Assembly (NCBI RefSeq): GCF_910592395.1
Contig: NC_088314.1
Location: 1,116,001 to 1,180,000 of the forward strand
From: Lineus longissimus
Taxonomy: Eukaryota; Nemertea; Pilidiophora; Heteronemertea; Lineidae
DNA length: 64,000 bases
Direction: 5' to 3'
In this document: piece by piece, positions 51,301 through 62,275 of the stretch
Layout: the number at the start of each line of letters is the position of its first letter
Position numbering within the stretch: position 1 is the stretch's first letter
Made by a program: the position numbers and the translations under genes
The notes under the pieces: model-generated
What the model was told of the DNA's origin: nothing
The model's input: the letters and a program-made list of their open reading frames with translations, nothing else
The model's database searches: none

Positions 51301-53133
51301 ACCCAACATAATGTCATGGCTTAAAACACGAGAACTTATGTGCAGTCATACTCAGTGCAATCAAAACTACAAAATGTAATATGTAACTTTACTTTAAGAG
51401 ACTAAATACATGTAACAGAGGAGTTCTCCTCACATGATCCTAAATACCTGAAGATGCATGAGCCAAAAGCTAGAACTGCCACATCTGGAGTCCATGTGGT
51501 GGCTCATGCGAGATTGGTGGCAATCAGATATGACAATATTGTGAGGTTATAATGTCCTACAGTTGATTCATGCAGTTGTTTTACCGAGCTACAATGGATG
51601 CCAGTTTAAGGGACATCTTATTACCCAGTATGAATATATTCGCTTGTAGCTGTGCTCACCTAAGTACTTCGCTAACTAAAATAGTAAAAGGGGTGCAATG
51701 AAATCGCTTGACAAATCTTTAGACCAGACATAATCAGTGTGCTTGGTAAAGAGGATCTGACAAAATAATACAAAACCGAGAGAAGATAAGTACAATATGC
51801 CAAAAAGTTATTCAGTGGTTTGACTGAGAAGAGGTTATCAAAAGAGCAATAGATTTTACCCATGCGATATCCTCAAAAAGATCAACATTGATCACAATTG
51901 CACAAGCTTTGTTAGTGATTATTTGTGAGCACATATTTTTGGAATGTGAAACTTTGTTAGTATTTGGGCATAGCACCACAGCTGATCGACATAAATCAGA
52001 GATTGTTTCACCAAAATCTGCAGAATAGCGACTGACGTAACGGTATTATTTTGAAACCATGTCGAGACGGAGTATAAATATTAAAACTTGTGATAAACTG
52101 TTCTCATACATGAATGTGTGCACAGAGCTAATGACACTTCATATGCTACAAAATATTTACGAACGTTTCCTAAACTAAAAGTTATTTTGATTTAGAAAAT
52201 GAGGACTGAAGTCCATGAAATACCTACTTCATGTCAACTATCATCAATGACTGGGCAAAGATATCAAATAAGATCAGTTTGTATGTTGTGTGATGCCACA
52301 TTATGCACTTCAACTCAATGACAAATGAAACAGTGATTCTGTAGTAGCACACTCTTGCCCTAAACCGGTAGAACAAAATCATAGCAGGAATGTTACAATC
52401 TAAAGAGAACCTATCTGGAATGGGTGATTCTGACCTACGGAGAAAACTAATGTACACATCCAATTGTCCTTGAAAGAAGTCTCACCCACTGCAACTGTGA
52501 CACTGGTAAAAATTGATTACTGTTTTGTTTTTGGTGCACAACAGTCAACTACATGAGAGACGAAGCCTGAAGGGGCCTACATGAATCTTACTTCATGTAA
52601 TGTGCCATTTTATGATCCTACATGTAGAGTGTAACATATATGACTGGCAAGATGAAATAGAGTAAATAACAGTACTCCAGTGCATATGGCCGTGGCCAAC
52701 TTATCAGGTCACATTTTACAATAGGTAAGATTTCCTCTGATTTTCATTTAAAAGGTAAAGCACCTGCAATTACAGACTTTTGATCTCAATACCGACCATG
52801 GAAAAAGAAGATACTCTCAGAAACATTACTTTTTTTCAAAATCTCATTTAGCTCTGAATTTTCCACTAAAATATTTAAACTACTGGGCACTTACTGGGCT
52901 TCCGCGTGTCGCAAGTGTTAACGATGTAGAATTCACAAACAAAATCAAAACATGAAATCAATGTTTGAGGCAATCATTAATGCCACATTTTTCTGAGAAA
53001 ATTGTTTGTCCTTTCCATTTCATGACCCCTGACCTTGAATAATATCTCATACACTGGTTGAATCCAAAGTGGGGCCTCCTATGGCCAGCTAGAGTACGGT
53101 AGTCTGTTCAAACTCTATCATGGTCGTTACTAT
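48360..53133. other. Long stretch without a recognised gene; CAPZA 3'UTR on the right
   Basis: TRMU 3'UTR occupies the left end (attaaa at 48602-48607 is a possible polyadenylation signal). The right end is probably the 3'UTR of the minus-strand CAPZA gene. Open frames in between are short and resemble nothing I know. Neither a repeat array nor a clear transposon was seen. Confidence 0.45.
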
Positions 53134-56105
53134 TTACTTGTTTTTGAGTTGGGGGGCAATTTTATACGACAGGATCTTGTTCCAATCTATTTTATTTCGT
53201 GTCACGGGTAGAGCACGTCGGAGAGCTTTGAACGTCGTGTCAGACATTGTACGATTAGCCTCATTTATACCAAACTGGAAAACGAATAATTATATTGCTT
53301 AGCTCTTAGAAAACATTCATCATAAGTCAAAGACAAGAAGAGCCTCATCAATTTGATTATAACACCTAATTTGTGAACTATCATACAATCATATCAACAT
53401 GGGGATTATTCTCAGAGCAATCAAATCTTTACGTTGATATAATCTTAACTGACTCCTGAAGTCGGGATAAACCAAGGAGAGCTGGGCTTACCTGGAATTC
53501 GTTCTCACTACTTTCAACCACTCGCATTAGTTCCTTAGCTGTTCTCTCTTCGTCCGTTATTTTCACAGATTCCTTTATGTCTTTTAAGCAAACTGTCTGG
53601 ACATTACCATCTTCATAGTAATGCACCTGCACAAGAAGAAAATGTCAGTCAAAGATTACATATCAACTGTTCCTCTTCTTGCATTTATCAGCATTCGAAA
53701 GTACATGTTGTCAGTTTCTTAAACCTTTTCTCTCCGTAGTGAAAACAAGCTTGTCCCTGGAGCTAATCATTCTTCAGTACTTTAGAACTGCCCTATCACA
53801 TGATTCCACAACACTCATGAGCCAAATTTGAAAATGTCCTTAAACACCATGACAGATCTTACAAGACAGACCATACTTACATGAACTTTAAAAACACCTT
53901 TGACTTCAGCAGTACAGCCACCACCTGCTGGAAATGTAATCGACCAATGTGTGCGCCAGCGCCCATTCCTGAAAATTCAAATGAACATTGAAAATTCCTC
54001 ACTTGCCCCGACAGACTATGAGACACAATCAGGCAGAATGGATCTCTGATACGTCTCGTCCAAAGGACAACACCATCAATGAAAGTAAAGCAACTTTTCA
54101 CAAGATCTGAAGCCGTGTCCATGACAGACACCCAACTTATGATGTTATGTCACCATTCAACACATGAAACCAGCTACAGAACAATGTAATAACTGATGTC
54201 TTACCAGAAATTGTGAGGAGAAAACACATGGTCCTCTAAACACAAATCTAAGGTGATTTGGTCTTGTGAACTGGTTCCATACACCGCAGTTATTCCGTTG
54301 GGGTAGTGTTCTTTACCATAAGCCTCAAAAAGCTTCTCTGCTGCCGCTCGCCATGGTTCTGACGTTGAATCTGTTTCCGTCGATCCAAAATCACTGCCCT
54401 CTTTTCGTAAATGGTCGTATCTAGGAATAAAAGAACCAGATTTGATTACCGATATGTTTCAGTACGATACTAACATGTCAGGCAAAGGCACTCAAAGCTT
54501 TTACTACAAAGCTAATTCAATGCAGGTTAACATTTATGGCCAGATGAATGCTATTATGTAATTGGAGTGAAACTATCAGATCTTCTGACATTTGTTGAAT
54601 TTGCGCCTGAGAGAAAAAGTTAGTAACTTACACAAATTTCTGCTTTGATTTTGGATCAAAAAATTGTCCATCTGGCAATTCAGCGAACTCTGTGATCAAA
54701 GTCTGAAAATGCAAACATCAAAAGGTGAGCAGGTTATTGATTACATGTATCTCTTTGGAGTTGTCCTTTAAACAACACTTTCACAAGGCTTTCAAAGGGG
54801 GCGAGAACTGCATCCTGACCACAAAACCTTAGTTTCAAATTTCTAAATTCCACAATCTTTTTGTTCAATACTAGACTTTAGTTATCTCGAACAAAATGTT
54901 TGTAGTTCCTGACGAGAAATTGTGCATCTACCTGATGATCTGCCGACACTTTCACAGGTGTGAATTGATCCTTGTTGTAGGAGGAAAAGGCACTGAAATT
55001 ATAAAAAGCAACAATTGAGCCATCTACCCAGATGTCTGAAGTGTCTGGAGTCGAAGACTAAGTGATTATGTGACCCATTTAGGTACGTGCACAATACTAG
55101 GCCTGACAGCATGGTGTGATGCATCATCTCCAGTAAAACTGACAGAATAATGATATCAACCATACGCAATCAGTTTGACAAAGACACCATATATTACATG
55201 TACCTCTCATTATTGACGACTTCAACTGAGTTGTAACATCGGTCTAAGAAATCAAGCGCGACTCAAAACATGCTGACACTAAGACTGAGAGCTGAAGGAC
55301 AACTACATAACTTTGTGTCACTAGTCTACTCACCTTGATGTTTGTGTTTTAAGTAGGTAGTCATTATCCAATAAAATACGACAGTCTGAATAAAAGAGAA
55401 AGTACAGAGTTTTAGTTGGTGGTCCCATCTAAAATGAATGACAAGAACATTGAATGATGGGCAGTTATTGATTCCATTCAACCAACACTTAGTGAAGGCA
55501 TCTAAAAGCAAGACGCCAAGAGGACAAAGAGGAGGATTACCTACCATTGAACACTTCATTAAACTCTCCAGGAGGACTGTGCTTCAAGAAATTCGATACT
55601 ATTTGTACCTGAAAAGCAGAGCAGTAGTTGATTATTATGACTATGACTGTGTACGAGCCTGAGCGAGGGGCCCTCTAGTCTAAAAAATCAAATCGACAAA
55701 TCATGTCTCGACTCTGGGCCCTCTGGATTTGTGTGCAGTCAGATAACACATTCCTTGTTAATCAACTCGGAGCCATCAACTCTACATCATGGTGACATCA
55801 TCAAACCAATAATTGCTATCAATACTTCAGCACTTGAAGAACTATTACAGCACTTCCGTATGTACACATCTATGTAATGTACAGCAAAATGTACAGGAGA
55901 AGCCAATGCATTTTACTTCCGGGCTTGAAAAGTGAAAAAACCGGCCAAACGAAAGTTGTCTCTATAAATCAAAACAGCGTATGCATGTCAACGAATGCCT
56001 TATATTATATTTGAAGACTAGCAACATGGTAAATGTGGGAAAAATTCACGAGATCACCATTAAAATCACCTTTTGGCCATCAGAAACGGGCTGATAATCT
56101 GCCAT
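53134..56105 (-). CDS. CAPZA: F-actin-capping protein subunit alpha, complete, 9 exons
   Basis: CapZ alpha pairs with the beta subunit to cap barbed ends of actin filaments in the cytoplasm and in dynactin. Exons: 56105-56070, 55608-55545, 55385-55334, 54992-54932, 54702-54632, 54420-54205, 53968-53881, 53626-53492, 53274-53134; total 864 nt (287 residues; human CAPZA1 286). It starts [19 protein letters not shown] and contains [45 protein letters not shown] and [10 protein letters not shown]. The C-terminal actin-binding tentacle region ([20 protein letters not shown], then [18 protein letters not shown]) is intact. This is probably the single invertebrate alpha gene that predates the vertebrate A1/A2/A3 copies. 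It is divergent to NICN1, 469 bases start to start. Confidence 0.97.
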
Positions 56106-56574
56106 TTTGCTCGATCTCGGTTGTCGACACGCCTCGCGAAATGCTTGCCGGGTACCTGCAAACCTCGTGTCCAGGAAAACCGACCTGCTGCTCCATCCGA
56201 AAATATTGCAAATTTAAGGATGAAAAGTGGAACTACACTAACTGGAACCCTTTATATAATTACTACTTATCCATTTAGTGTGATTTGTTATAGATTTAAT
56301 TGTTTAATAATGTCTAAACTGAGTAAGGAATTATCCAATTGGGGTCCTGGTTTGAGATTAAAAACTTCCGTGGTGGCGCTGTGTGCATTGTTTACATTGG
56401 TTTCTGTGAAGTGAAGTCTGTTCCATATTTCATTTCAGCTCTCACTCACAATCCCAAATTATCTAGGATGTAAACTCGTTGTTATACGTTTACCTTATTT
56501 GGTCAAGAATCCTTTGACACTACAGACTGTCACTTAATTGTTATTTGTCACGAAGAGAAACTGAGAAAAAAAGA
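56106..56574. promoter_or_regulatory. CAPZA/NICN1 divergent promoter region
   Basis: Only 469 bases lie between the start codons of two divergent genes, and neither shows an acceptor just before its ATG. Both promoters must therefore lie here. No TATA box stands out on either strand. Confidence 0.55.
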
Positions 56575-59500
56575 ATGACTTCTCAAGGACAAGTTCCAGT
56601 CAACTGTGTGGTGAAATCCCCTGTCCATATCAAAATTGGTGATTATAAAACTGAGTTCCATAGTGGATGTGCCATCATGGATATCAAATTTCCAAATGTT
56701 TTTCGTGTCGAGGTAATCATTGTCTATTAGTATTATGTCTTCTGTTCAGATTCAAAAACTGCGGGTGGCAACTGTGGAGTAGCGGGCCTATCATCAATAT
56801 TGATGATTGTTCCAATTAGGGTAGTCTGTTTATTGCAAGACCCTATAGGCAATGACATAAAGGATTGCTCCTCAAGGGTGCATTTTGGCTTATTTCTGTC
56901 ATATAATTGATTCAGTCTCAGAAATCTTTGTACTTTGTACTTTAGTCCATGTGTAGATAGATGTGCTTGATGTCTTCTTTCCTCTTACTGTCTCTTGCCA
57001 CAGTCTAAGCCCATTAAGTGGGAGCAGATGATCTGGGATGAGTTAGACAACATCCGGGTGAGATCTTGACACCAGAATAAAAAATCCCTTACTTCTCTCC
57101 ACACCTCGGCTAATTCAAGCACCGATTGTCATTGATAAGATTACACATCACTTTCATGAATTCATTTTCAGCATGCTTATGACTTCCTTTGCTTTGTCAT
57201 CCTGGCCCATCAGGGGTTAAACACTTGTTGTACCATTCTAGTGTCTGCTCTCTCCAGTGAAAAGAAGTATGGTCTGAATTGAGTTCCAGAGGAGCAATTT
57301 GTCCCCTCATTCATTTGGAGGGAGCAGAGTAATGGTATGAGTAAGTGTACTATGACCCCTGACATTTGACTATAACTTTATGCCGTTTGTCCCACCTAAT
57401 TTGTAGATCATCAGTATTTATCTTTTAATCTTACATAGATTCTTGTCATTGTTATCATTACTAGTACTAATGCAGAAATGCATCAAATTTGGGCTTGCTT
57501 TTTCACATTTACGAAAATAATGAGAATAATAATTTTCTTGACCTTATCCTAAATGTTTTGTGTGTTTTAACTTAATTCATGGAGCCAAATCACAGTTTTA
57601 CTTACTATGCATGTAGAATTCATTGAGGCATCAGTCACTAACTTAACTACATCCACGTAACACCAAGTTACATCATATAATCTTGTGTTATTTTGGTTCC
57701 TAGCCATTATGTAGTCACGTCACTTCTTTCTGCTTCGTTTATTCATTATTATGACCAGCTTAAAAGGAATCAAATACCTACCATAATAGAGCTGACATGG
57801 CTGACGTATGAAGTAAACAGCAAATTCTATGTTATGTATAGATTGAAAACCGTAAAGGTTGCAGCCGAATTCATATAAAAATTGCTGTTGATAGACTAAG
57901 ATACCTCAAAGGTAGATTGACCTCAAAGGAATTGGCATTATTGCAATCTTATTTCATGTGCTGTTATGAAGTATCATAAAAATCCCAAAAGAATACTTGG
58001 TATCATTGCTGTTTTGAAGTAGCTCTGAAAAGTGAAAATCTTATCTGAGACATGTGGGACTCATGGCTCTTACTCATTTCAGGTCGGTGAGATTGTATTC
58101 AGAAACTATTACACAGCAAGTGTGACTGTGAAAGCCCGAGAGAAGGGAACTATGATTGATGGAGGTTAGTTTGAGATTACTGTATTGTTCATGAATTGAT
58201 TTGATGAAGTCTTGTGGTTGGTTTAATCCAGTGGCCGCATTGGATCGTTTTCTCGTAGTCTTCATGGTTAAGCATCTCAGAAGACAGGCCATTCATTGCT
58301 GGTCTTCTGGATTGTTTGAAATAGTTCTGAGTAATAGCTCTTCTGCTTGACCTTTGAGACTCCTGATTCAAAAGAAAAGTTACTTACCGGTATGTAGAAA
58401 TTTTTTATTTTCATCTTTCCAGCAGGTACCAAATGGCGGACCCTGGTTCGGAATATGACTCTGATGCCATATCCTCACTGTGAGGAGAATAGCCAGAGTT
58501 ATTTTACTATCAAGAAAAAACAGGTTTGTCAATTTATAGAGTGACTTCTTTTGGGGGAGTTCATTCTTTTGTTGTGAAAATGAAACTTTGTCTGCTGTCC
58601 TGTAATACTTGGTTGTTCAAGTCATGCATATCATCAATTGGTTTTACCAGGATTACTTTGTCATTCATGTAGGGAAAAGTGAGAAGTCCTAATGTGTAAT
58701 GTGTGGTGTTGTCCCTCTAGTTAGGTCATGTTGTGTGCAGGGGAGTCCATTTACTATATTATGAATACCTTCAGAAGAATGGTTGTCAATTGCTCTCAAA
58801 TCTCCCTTTCAGATGCTGTTCGATCCAGCTGGTATCAACGGTTTGAGATTCATTCTCAGGCAGCCTTCACCTGTTTGGAAAGAGTTCAAACTTGAAGAAG
58901 TCAAGATCTACAAAAGCACATCTCAGGTGAGCATCAGTGAGAATTTACTGTTGAGATTGCAACATCATAGAGTCTTCTCTTCACAGGACTCAAAGACAAA
59001 ACAGCAGTAATCCCTCAAGAGTGCCTAACTCAAGACCTCCTGATTCTGAGCCAGGCACTCTTAACCACTGTGTCACTGGTCTCCCAATGAGACCCCTTAT
59101 TCCTTGCTGTCATTTTTCAGGACTTACCAGACGTTCACATCCCGCCTTGGGTCATAAAACAACTTGTGGACAAGGACAAGGATGAGAAAGTCGATGGGGA
59201 GGATGAGGAGGAGGAAACCAAACATAGGACCAAATCAAATGAGATCAAATACATTGAGGTTAGAATCAAAACTTTTCTGTATTGTAAAACTTCTGGTCTG
59301 TCCGTCAACTCTGTTGAATCAACTTCTTTGCTTCCAGCAAGTAGCCTGCAAGCAGGTAAACCATTATCATGGAAGACAACCATGGGACCTGTTTGTATTG
59401 GGAGCCATCTTGGCTGTGAAGGACAAGACAGAGCAAAGATTGCACCATTTGTTGTGACATCATTTTCAACCAAATGATTCTTACAGTTTAGAGCACAAGA

Positions 59501-59890
59501 AGTATTGTTTTTAATTATAGGGTGTGCCCCATATAGATGTCGTTACTGAAGGTTTACAACAGCTGTGGGCAATGACACAGCAAGTCAAAGCTGCACAGAC
59601 ACGCACTGCCCTTGGAAGATATGATGTAAGTACCTGTGGTTTCACTGTGTCCTTTGAAGAGGCCCAAGTCACAACCGAGATTCAGGCCAACAACCCCATG
59701 TGGAGAATAACCTATCATGGAGTAAAATCCTCAAAATAAACTTTTAAAAATTTGGTCCTGTCCCGTCTATTTCCTCATGTCTGCTGCTACCACCCCCCCC
59801 CCCCACACCCCTGGTTGCCACTGAAGACACCTCTATTTGCATTTTCAGGTTGATGGCAGCTACGAGATTAACTTGTTGTCCTATACGTGA
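56575..59890 (+). CDS. NICN1: Nicolin-1, subunit of the tubulin polyglutamylase complex
   Basis: NICN1 co-purifies with the TTLL1 tubulin polyglutamylase complex. Core exons: 56575-56712, 58083-58164, 58426-58523, 58813-58926, 59121-59258, 59521-59625, 59849-59890; 717 nt (238 residues; human 213). A further 54-nt in-frame exon at 57004-57057 would give 256. Conserved parts are MDIKFPNVF, IVFRNYYTASVTV, LMPYPHCEENSQSY, LRFILRQPSPVWKEF, EEVKIY and the C-terminal GRYDVDGSYEINLLSYT. The fifth core exon adds an acidic stretch (DKDKDEKVDGEDEEEE) that I do not recall in the human protein. The exon at 58426 has tandem NAG acceptors (ccag-cag), so one extra Gln may be optional. A tRNA-like fragment lies in the intron before 59121. 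Confidence 0.95.
57004..57057 (+). CDS. NICN1: Candidate in-frame cassette exon of NICN1 (18 codons)
   Basis: It has a strong polypyrimidine tract and acceptor (tcttactgtctcttgccacag), 54 open bases encoding SKPIKWEQMIWDELDNIR, and a cgg|gtgaga donor. Both flanking exons join in phase 0, so it can be included or skipped without shifting the frame. It falls between FRVE and VGEIVFRNYYTA, a point where vertebrate nicolin has no extra residues. Confidence 0.6.
59029..59090 (-). repeat. Possible tRNA-like SINE head fragment
   Basis: On the minus strand, the stretch gaccagtgacacagtggtta has the look of a box A and aggaggtcttgagttag the look of a degenerate box B. It is short, has no evident tail or target duplication, and lies in the NICN1 intron before exon 59121. 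Confidence 0.35.
59793..59804. repeat. Poly-C run of 12
   Basis: Homopolymer in the last NICN1 intron (59626-59848), close to the final acceptor. Confidence 0.7.
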
Positions 59891-60233
59891 TACTAGTCAG
59901 AGGTCCACTAAGAATGAGACTTGTGTTAGAAAGCGGGTTTCTGGGACTAGAGGCTCTTTGTTCGGATCAAGTAATGGACTTTCAGGGTCATCAGAGGGAG
60001 TTGAAGTTAAACCTGTCCCTGGGCACACACACACGAGTCGGCGTCTCATTGTTTATGGTGTGGCCCTCTAATCACTTGGCCTACATGCAGTATAGATGTA
60101 CGTATCACATGTATAGGCCAGGACTTGTATGACTACAAGTCACAGTCATGTCGTGGTTCAAAATCTCCAGATTCATTCAAACTTCTGTCCCGTGGCAATA
60201 CTGAATACAGCAAGAACATGTTAGTTTACAAAT

Positions 60234-60239
60234 TTTATT
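60234..60239 (-). terminator. Candidate polyadenylation signal of the SUI1-domain gene
   Basis: AATAAA on the minus strand, 378 bases beyond the stop codon of the SUI1-domain gene. It lies to the left of the NICN1 signal at 60304-60309, so the two convergent 3'UTRs would overlap. Confidence 0.5.
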
Positions 60240-60303
60240 CAATGTAAATGTACATAACAGACATAGTAAATTATTTTGTGAAGAATGAATGTTTTGACTA
60301 TTC

Positions 60304-60309
60304 AATAAA
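60304..60309 (+). terminator. NICN1 polyadenylation signal
   Basis: AATAAA, about 410 bases after the NICN1 stop codon. It is followed by a T/G-rich stretch (tctgttgtcttgtattt). Confidence 0.55.
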
Positions 60310-60616
60310 GAAGAAAATGTCACAGAAATCTGTTGTCTTGTATTTAGATTCAAGTACCCAGTTCCTGATGGATCTATCTACTCAGCAAGATCATACTAAT
60401 AGGGTCATCTATGAAGAGGCACTTGCGAAACTCACAATTACAGTGAACACAACACTTTGAAAGCATTCTGCTCTACTCCATGATGCAAAAGTAACCCCTC
60501 ACTTGACATGCAGTCCAGAAGAGGGGCAGCCATCCATCCATCGAGAAGTAGACTTACTGCAAGAAAGCAATTCCATAGACATAGACCTGTCCAGAGACAA
60601 GAATGTTCCCTTTGTC

Positions 60617-61090
60617 TCATCTGAGACATGGATGTCCTTTGAGATATTTTGTCACCATATCCCGACGATCTCCCTGAAGTTCTATCACCTCTCCCTTGAT
60701 GACACCTCCACAGCCACACTTGTGCTTTAGGTCGGACAACAAGGACGTTGCATCCCCGGAGACATTAGCTATCACAGTCACCTTCTTGCCCTTATTTCTG
60801 TTCTCGTAAGAAATTGGCAAGTTGCCCTTTTTAGTCCGTCTGATGTGGTATTCTGGCTGAGACTCTACTTGTCCAGCCAGCTCAGGTATGGGATCATTAT
60901 CTACTGTAGACACTAAAGATGGAACAGCCACTGTGACTGTCTGAGGTTCCACTTTGCTCTCGGGTCCTGCATGAGGATGAGGTGGTGCGGCGGCTTCCAA
61001 TTTGCTTGCAATGAAGCTTCCGAGGGTTAGGCCAGAGGGACGTCCTTCAGACTCAATGTCTTGCTTGCCTTGCTTCTTTTTCTTGGGCAT
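60617..61090 (-). CDS. Small protein with a bacterial YciH-like SUI1/eIF1 domain
   Basis: The product has 157 residues. The N-terminus is lysine-rich (MPKKKKQGKQ), followed by a low-complexity linker of about 70 residues and a C-terminal SUI1 fold (residues about 100-157): GKKVTVIANVSGD, LLSDLKHKCGCGGVIKGEVI and ELQGDRRDMVTKYLKGHPCLR. The KCGCGG (124-129) and IELQGDRRD motifs match the bacterial YciH/archaeal aIF1 branch better than animal eIF1 or DENR. SUI1 proteins bind the small ribosomal subunit near the P site and govern start-codon choice, so a translation role is inferred only. The acceptor tttttacttcag three bases before the ATG shows a 5'UTR intron, so this is a nuclear gene. Coding sequence is uninterrupted. 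I cannot name a vertebrate orthologue. Confidence 0.82.
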   Translation of the reverse strand: MPKKKKQGKQDIESEGRPSGLTLGSFIASKLEAAAPPHPHAGPESKVEPQTVTVAVPSLVSTVDNDPIPELAGQVESQPEYHIRRTKKGNLPISYENRNKGKKVTVIANVSGDATSLLSDLKHKCGCGGVIKGEVIELQGDRRDMVTKYLKGHPCLR

Positions 61091-62275
61091 ACTCTGAAGT
61101 AAAAAAGAAAGAACTTTGAAGTGACTGAGACAGGAACTAGGAAGTTGGAATCAACGAGAAGGATGTCAGAGGTTGTCTCCGTTCTTCGGGGGGTAAAATA
61201 GGTCTGTTCGAGTCTGTTGTGGCGAAGTTGTGCATTCTAGACAAAATTCAGTTCCTATCACAGTAGAGATATCCCAAATGTCCAAAGAATAACAGATCGA
61301 TAAGATCCACAAAGGATATACATTTGCCATTACCATGCAAAATGTAGTTAGCCTATATACAGTATTTCGGCTAGGCTAGTTGTTTATTTTTTGAAACATC
61401 CTGTCTAGTGTTATAATGAAAATGAAGAAGTCAACTACACTGAAACAAGTATTTCCTGGCTTTATGGTGATTGAAATTTGATGTCACTTTTCTAACTACT
61501 TCTCTATATATCCACCTAACACGTACAGAGAATCTATATAAATCGAATATAAGAAAGAGTCACAAAAAGGAAAAGTGTAGTAAATTTTTGTAAAATTATT
61601 GTTTACTGCGCCAGCGCCCTCTGTCGATTATTCGTTACACTTTTCAAGATGGCACCTTTCTTCATGAATCGAAAAAATTTGCCAAAATATCATCTCCAAC
61701 AACCATTTAACGCTAGCGACAGTTAAAACAACTGGTCACAGAAATGTATTTATAACCAATGTTTCTTTAACTGAAGGTAAAATACTGACATATTGTTTAG
61801 AAATATTGTAGAGATGGCTTTTTGCACGAAAAGTTTCAAAAAATATGGCCGTGGTTGTCGTTCATTATTAATAAGATTCCACAGTTGCCGTGCACTAGAG
61901 CGTTTTCGCAACCTGACACGAAACGCGTACGTAAGCCCTCAGTTCAGCTTGCAGTAGGATTGAGGATAAACTACTAAGTGCAGTCCAGTTGCGAGGACCA
62001 TCTATTGGTGACAGTGATTGAATGTTGTACCCCGGAAATAACATTCTACACCTCGGCCAGGCAATAAAGCCAGGAGGTTCTGGCATTAAATCAGGTCGAC
62101 TCTTCAAAGACGGCTTAAGTTTTGGGGATTTGCAAAAGTCAAATGATTGCTGCAGTGTTTCCTTTTAGATGGCGCTGAAGTAGACCTATATTCTAGTCAA
62201 TAGCGTAGGCCTTAGCTTGGTTATTCCATCATTCATACGACCCATCTTGATTTTTCAGTTATACCGGTCTTCAAG
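61091..62275. promoter_or_regulatory. Divergent promoter region, SUI1-domain gene / DCLRE1B
   Basis: 1.2 kb separate the two start codons. Both genes have a splice acceptor just before the ATG (at 61094 on the minus strand; ttttcag at 62259 on the plus strand), so each has a non-coding first exon in here. A YY1-like caagatggcacc occurs near 61647. No further gene was recognised. Confidence 0.5.

Noticed and set aside
60617-61090. Bacterial contamination as the source of the YciH-like gene
   Set aside because: The 5'UTR splice acceptor, flanking animal genes on both sides and similar base composition argue for a resident nuclear gene.
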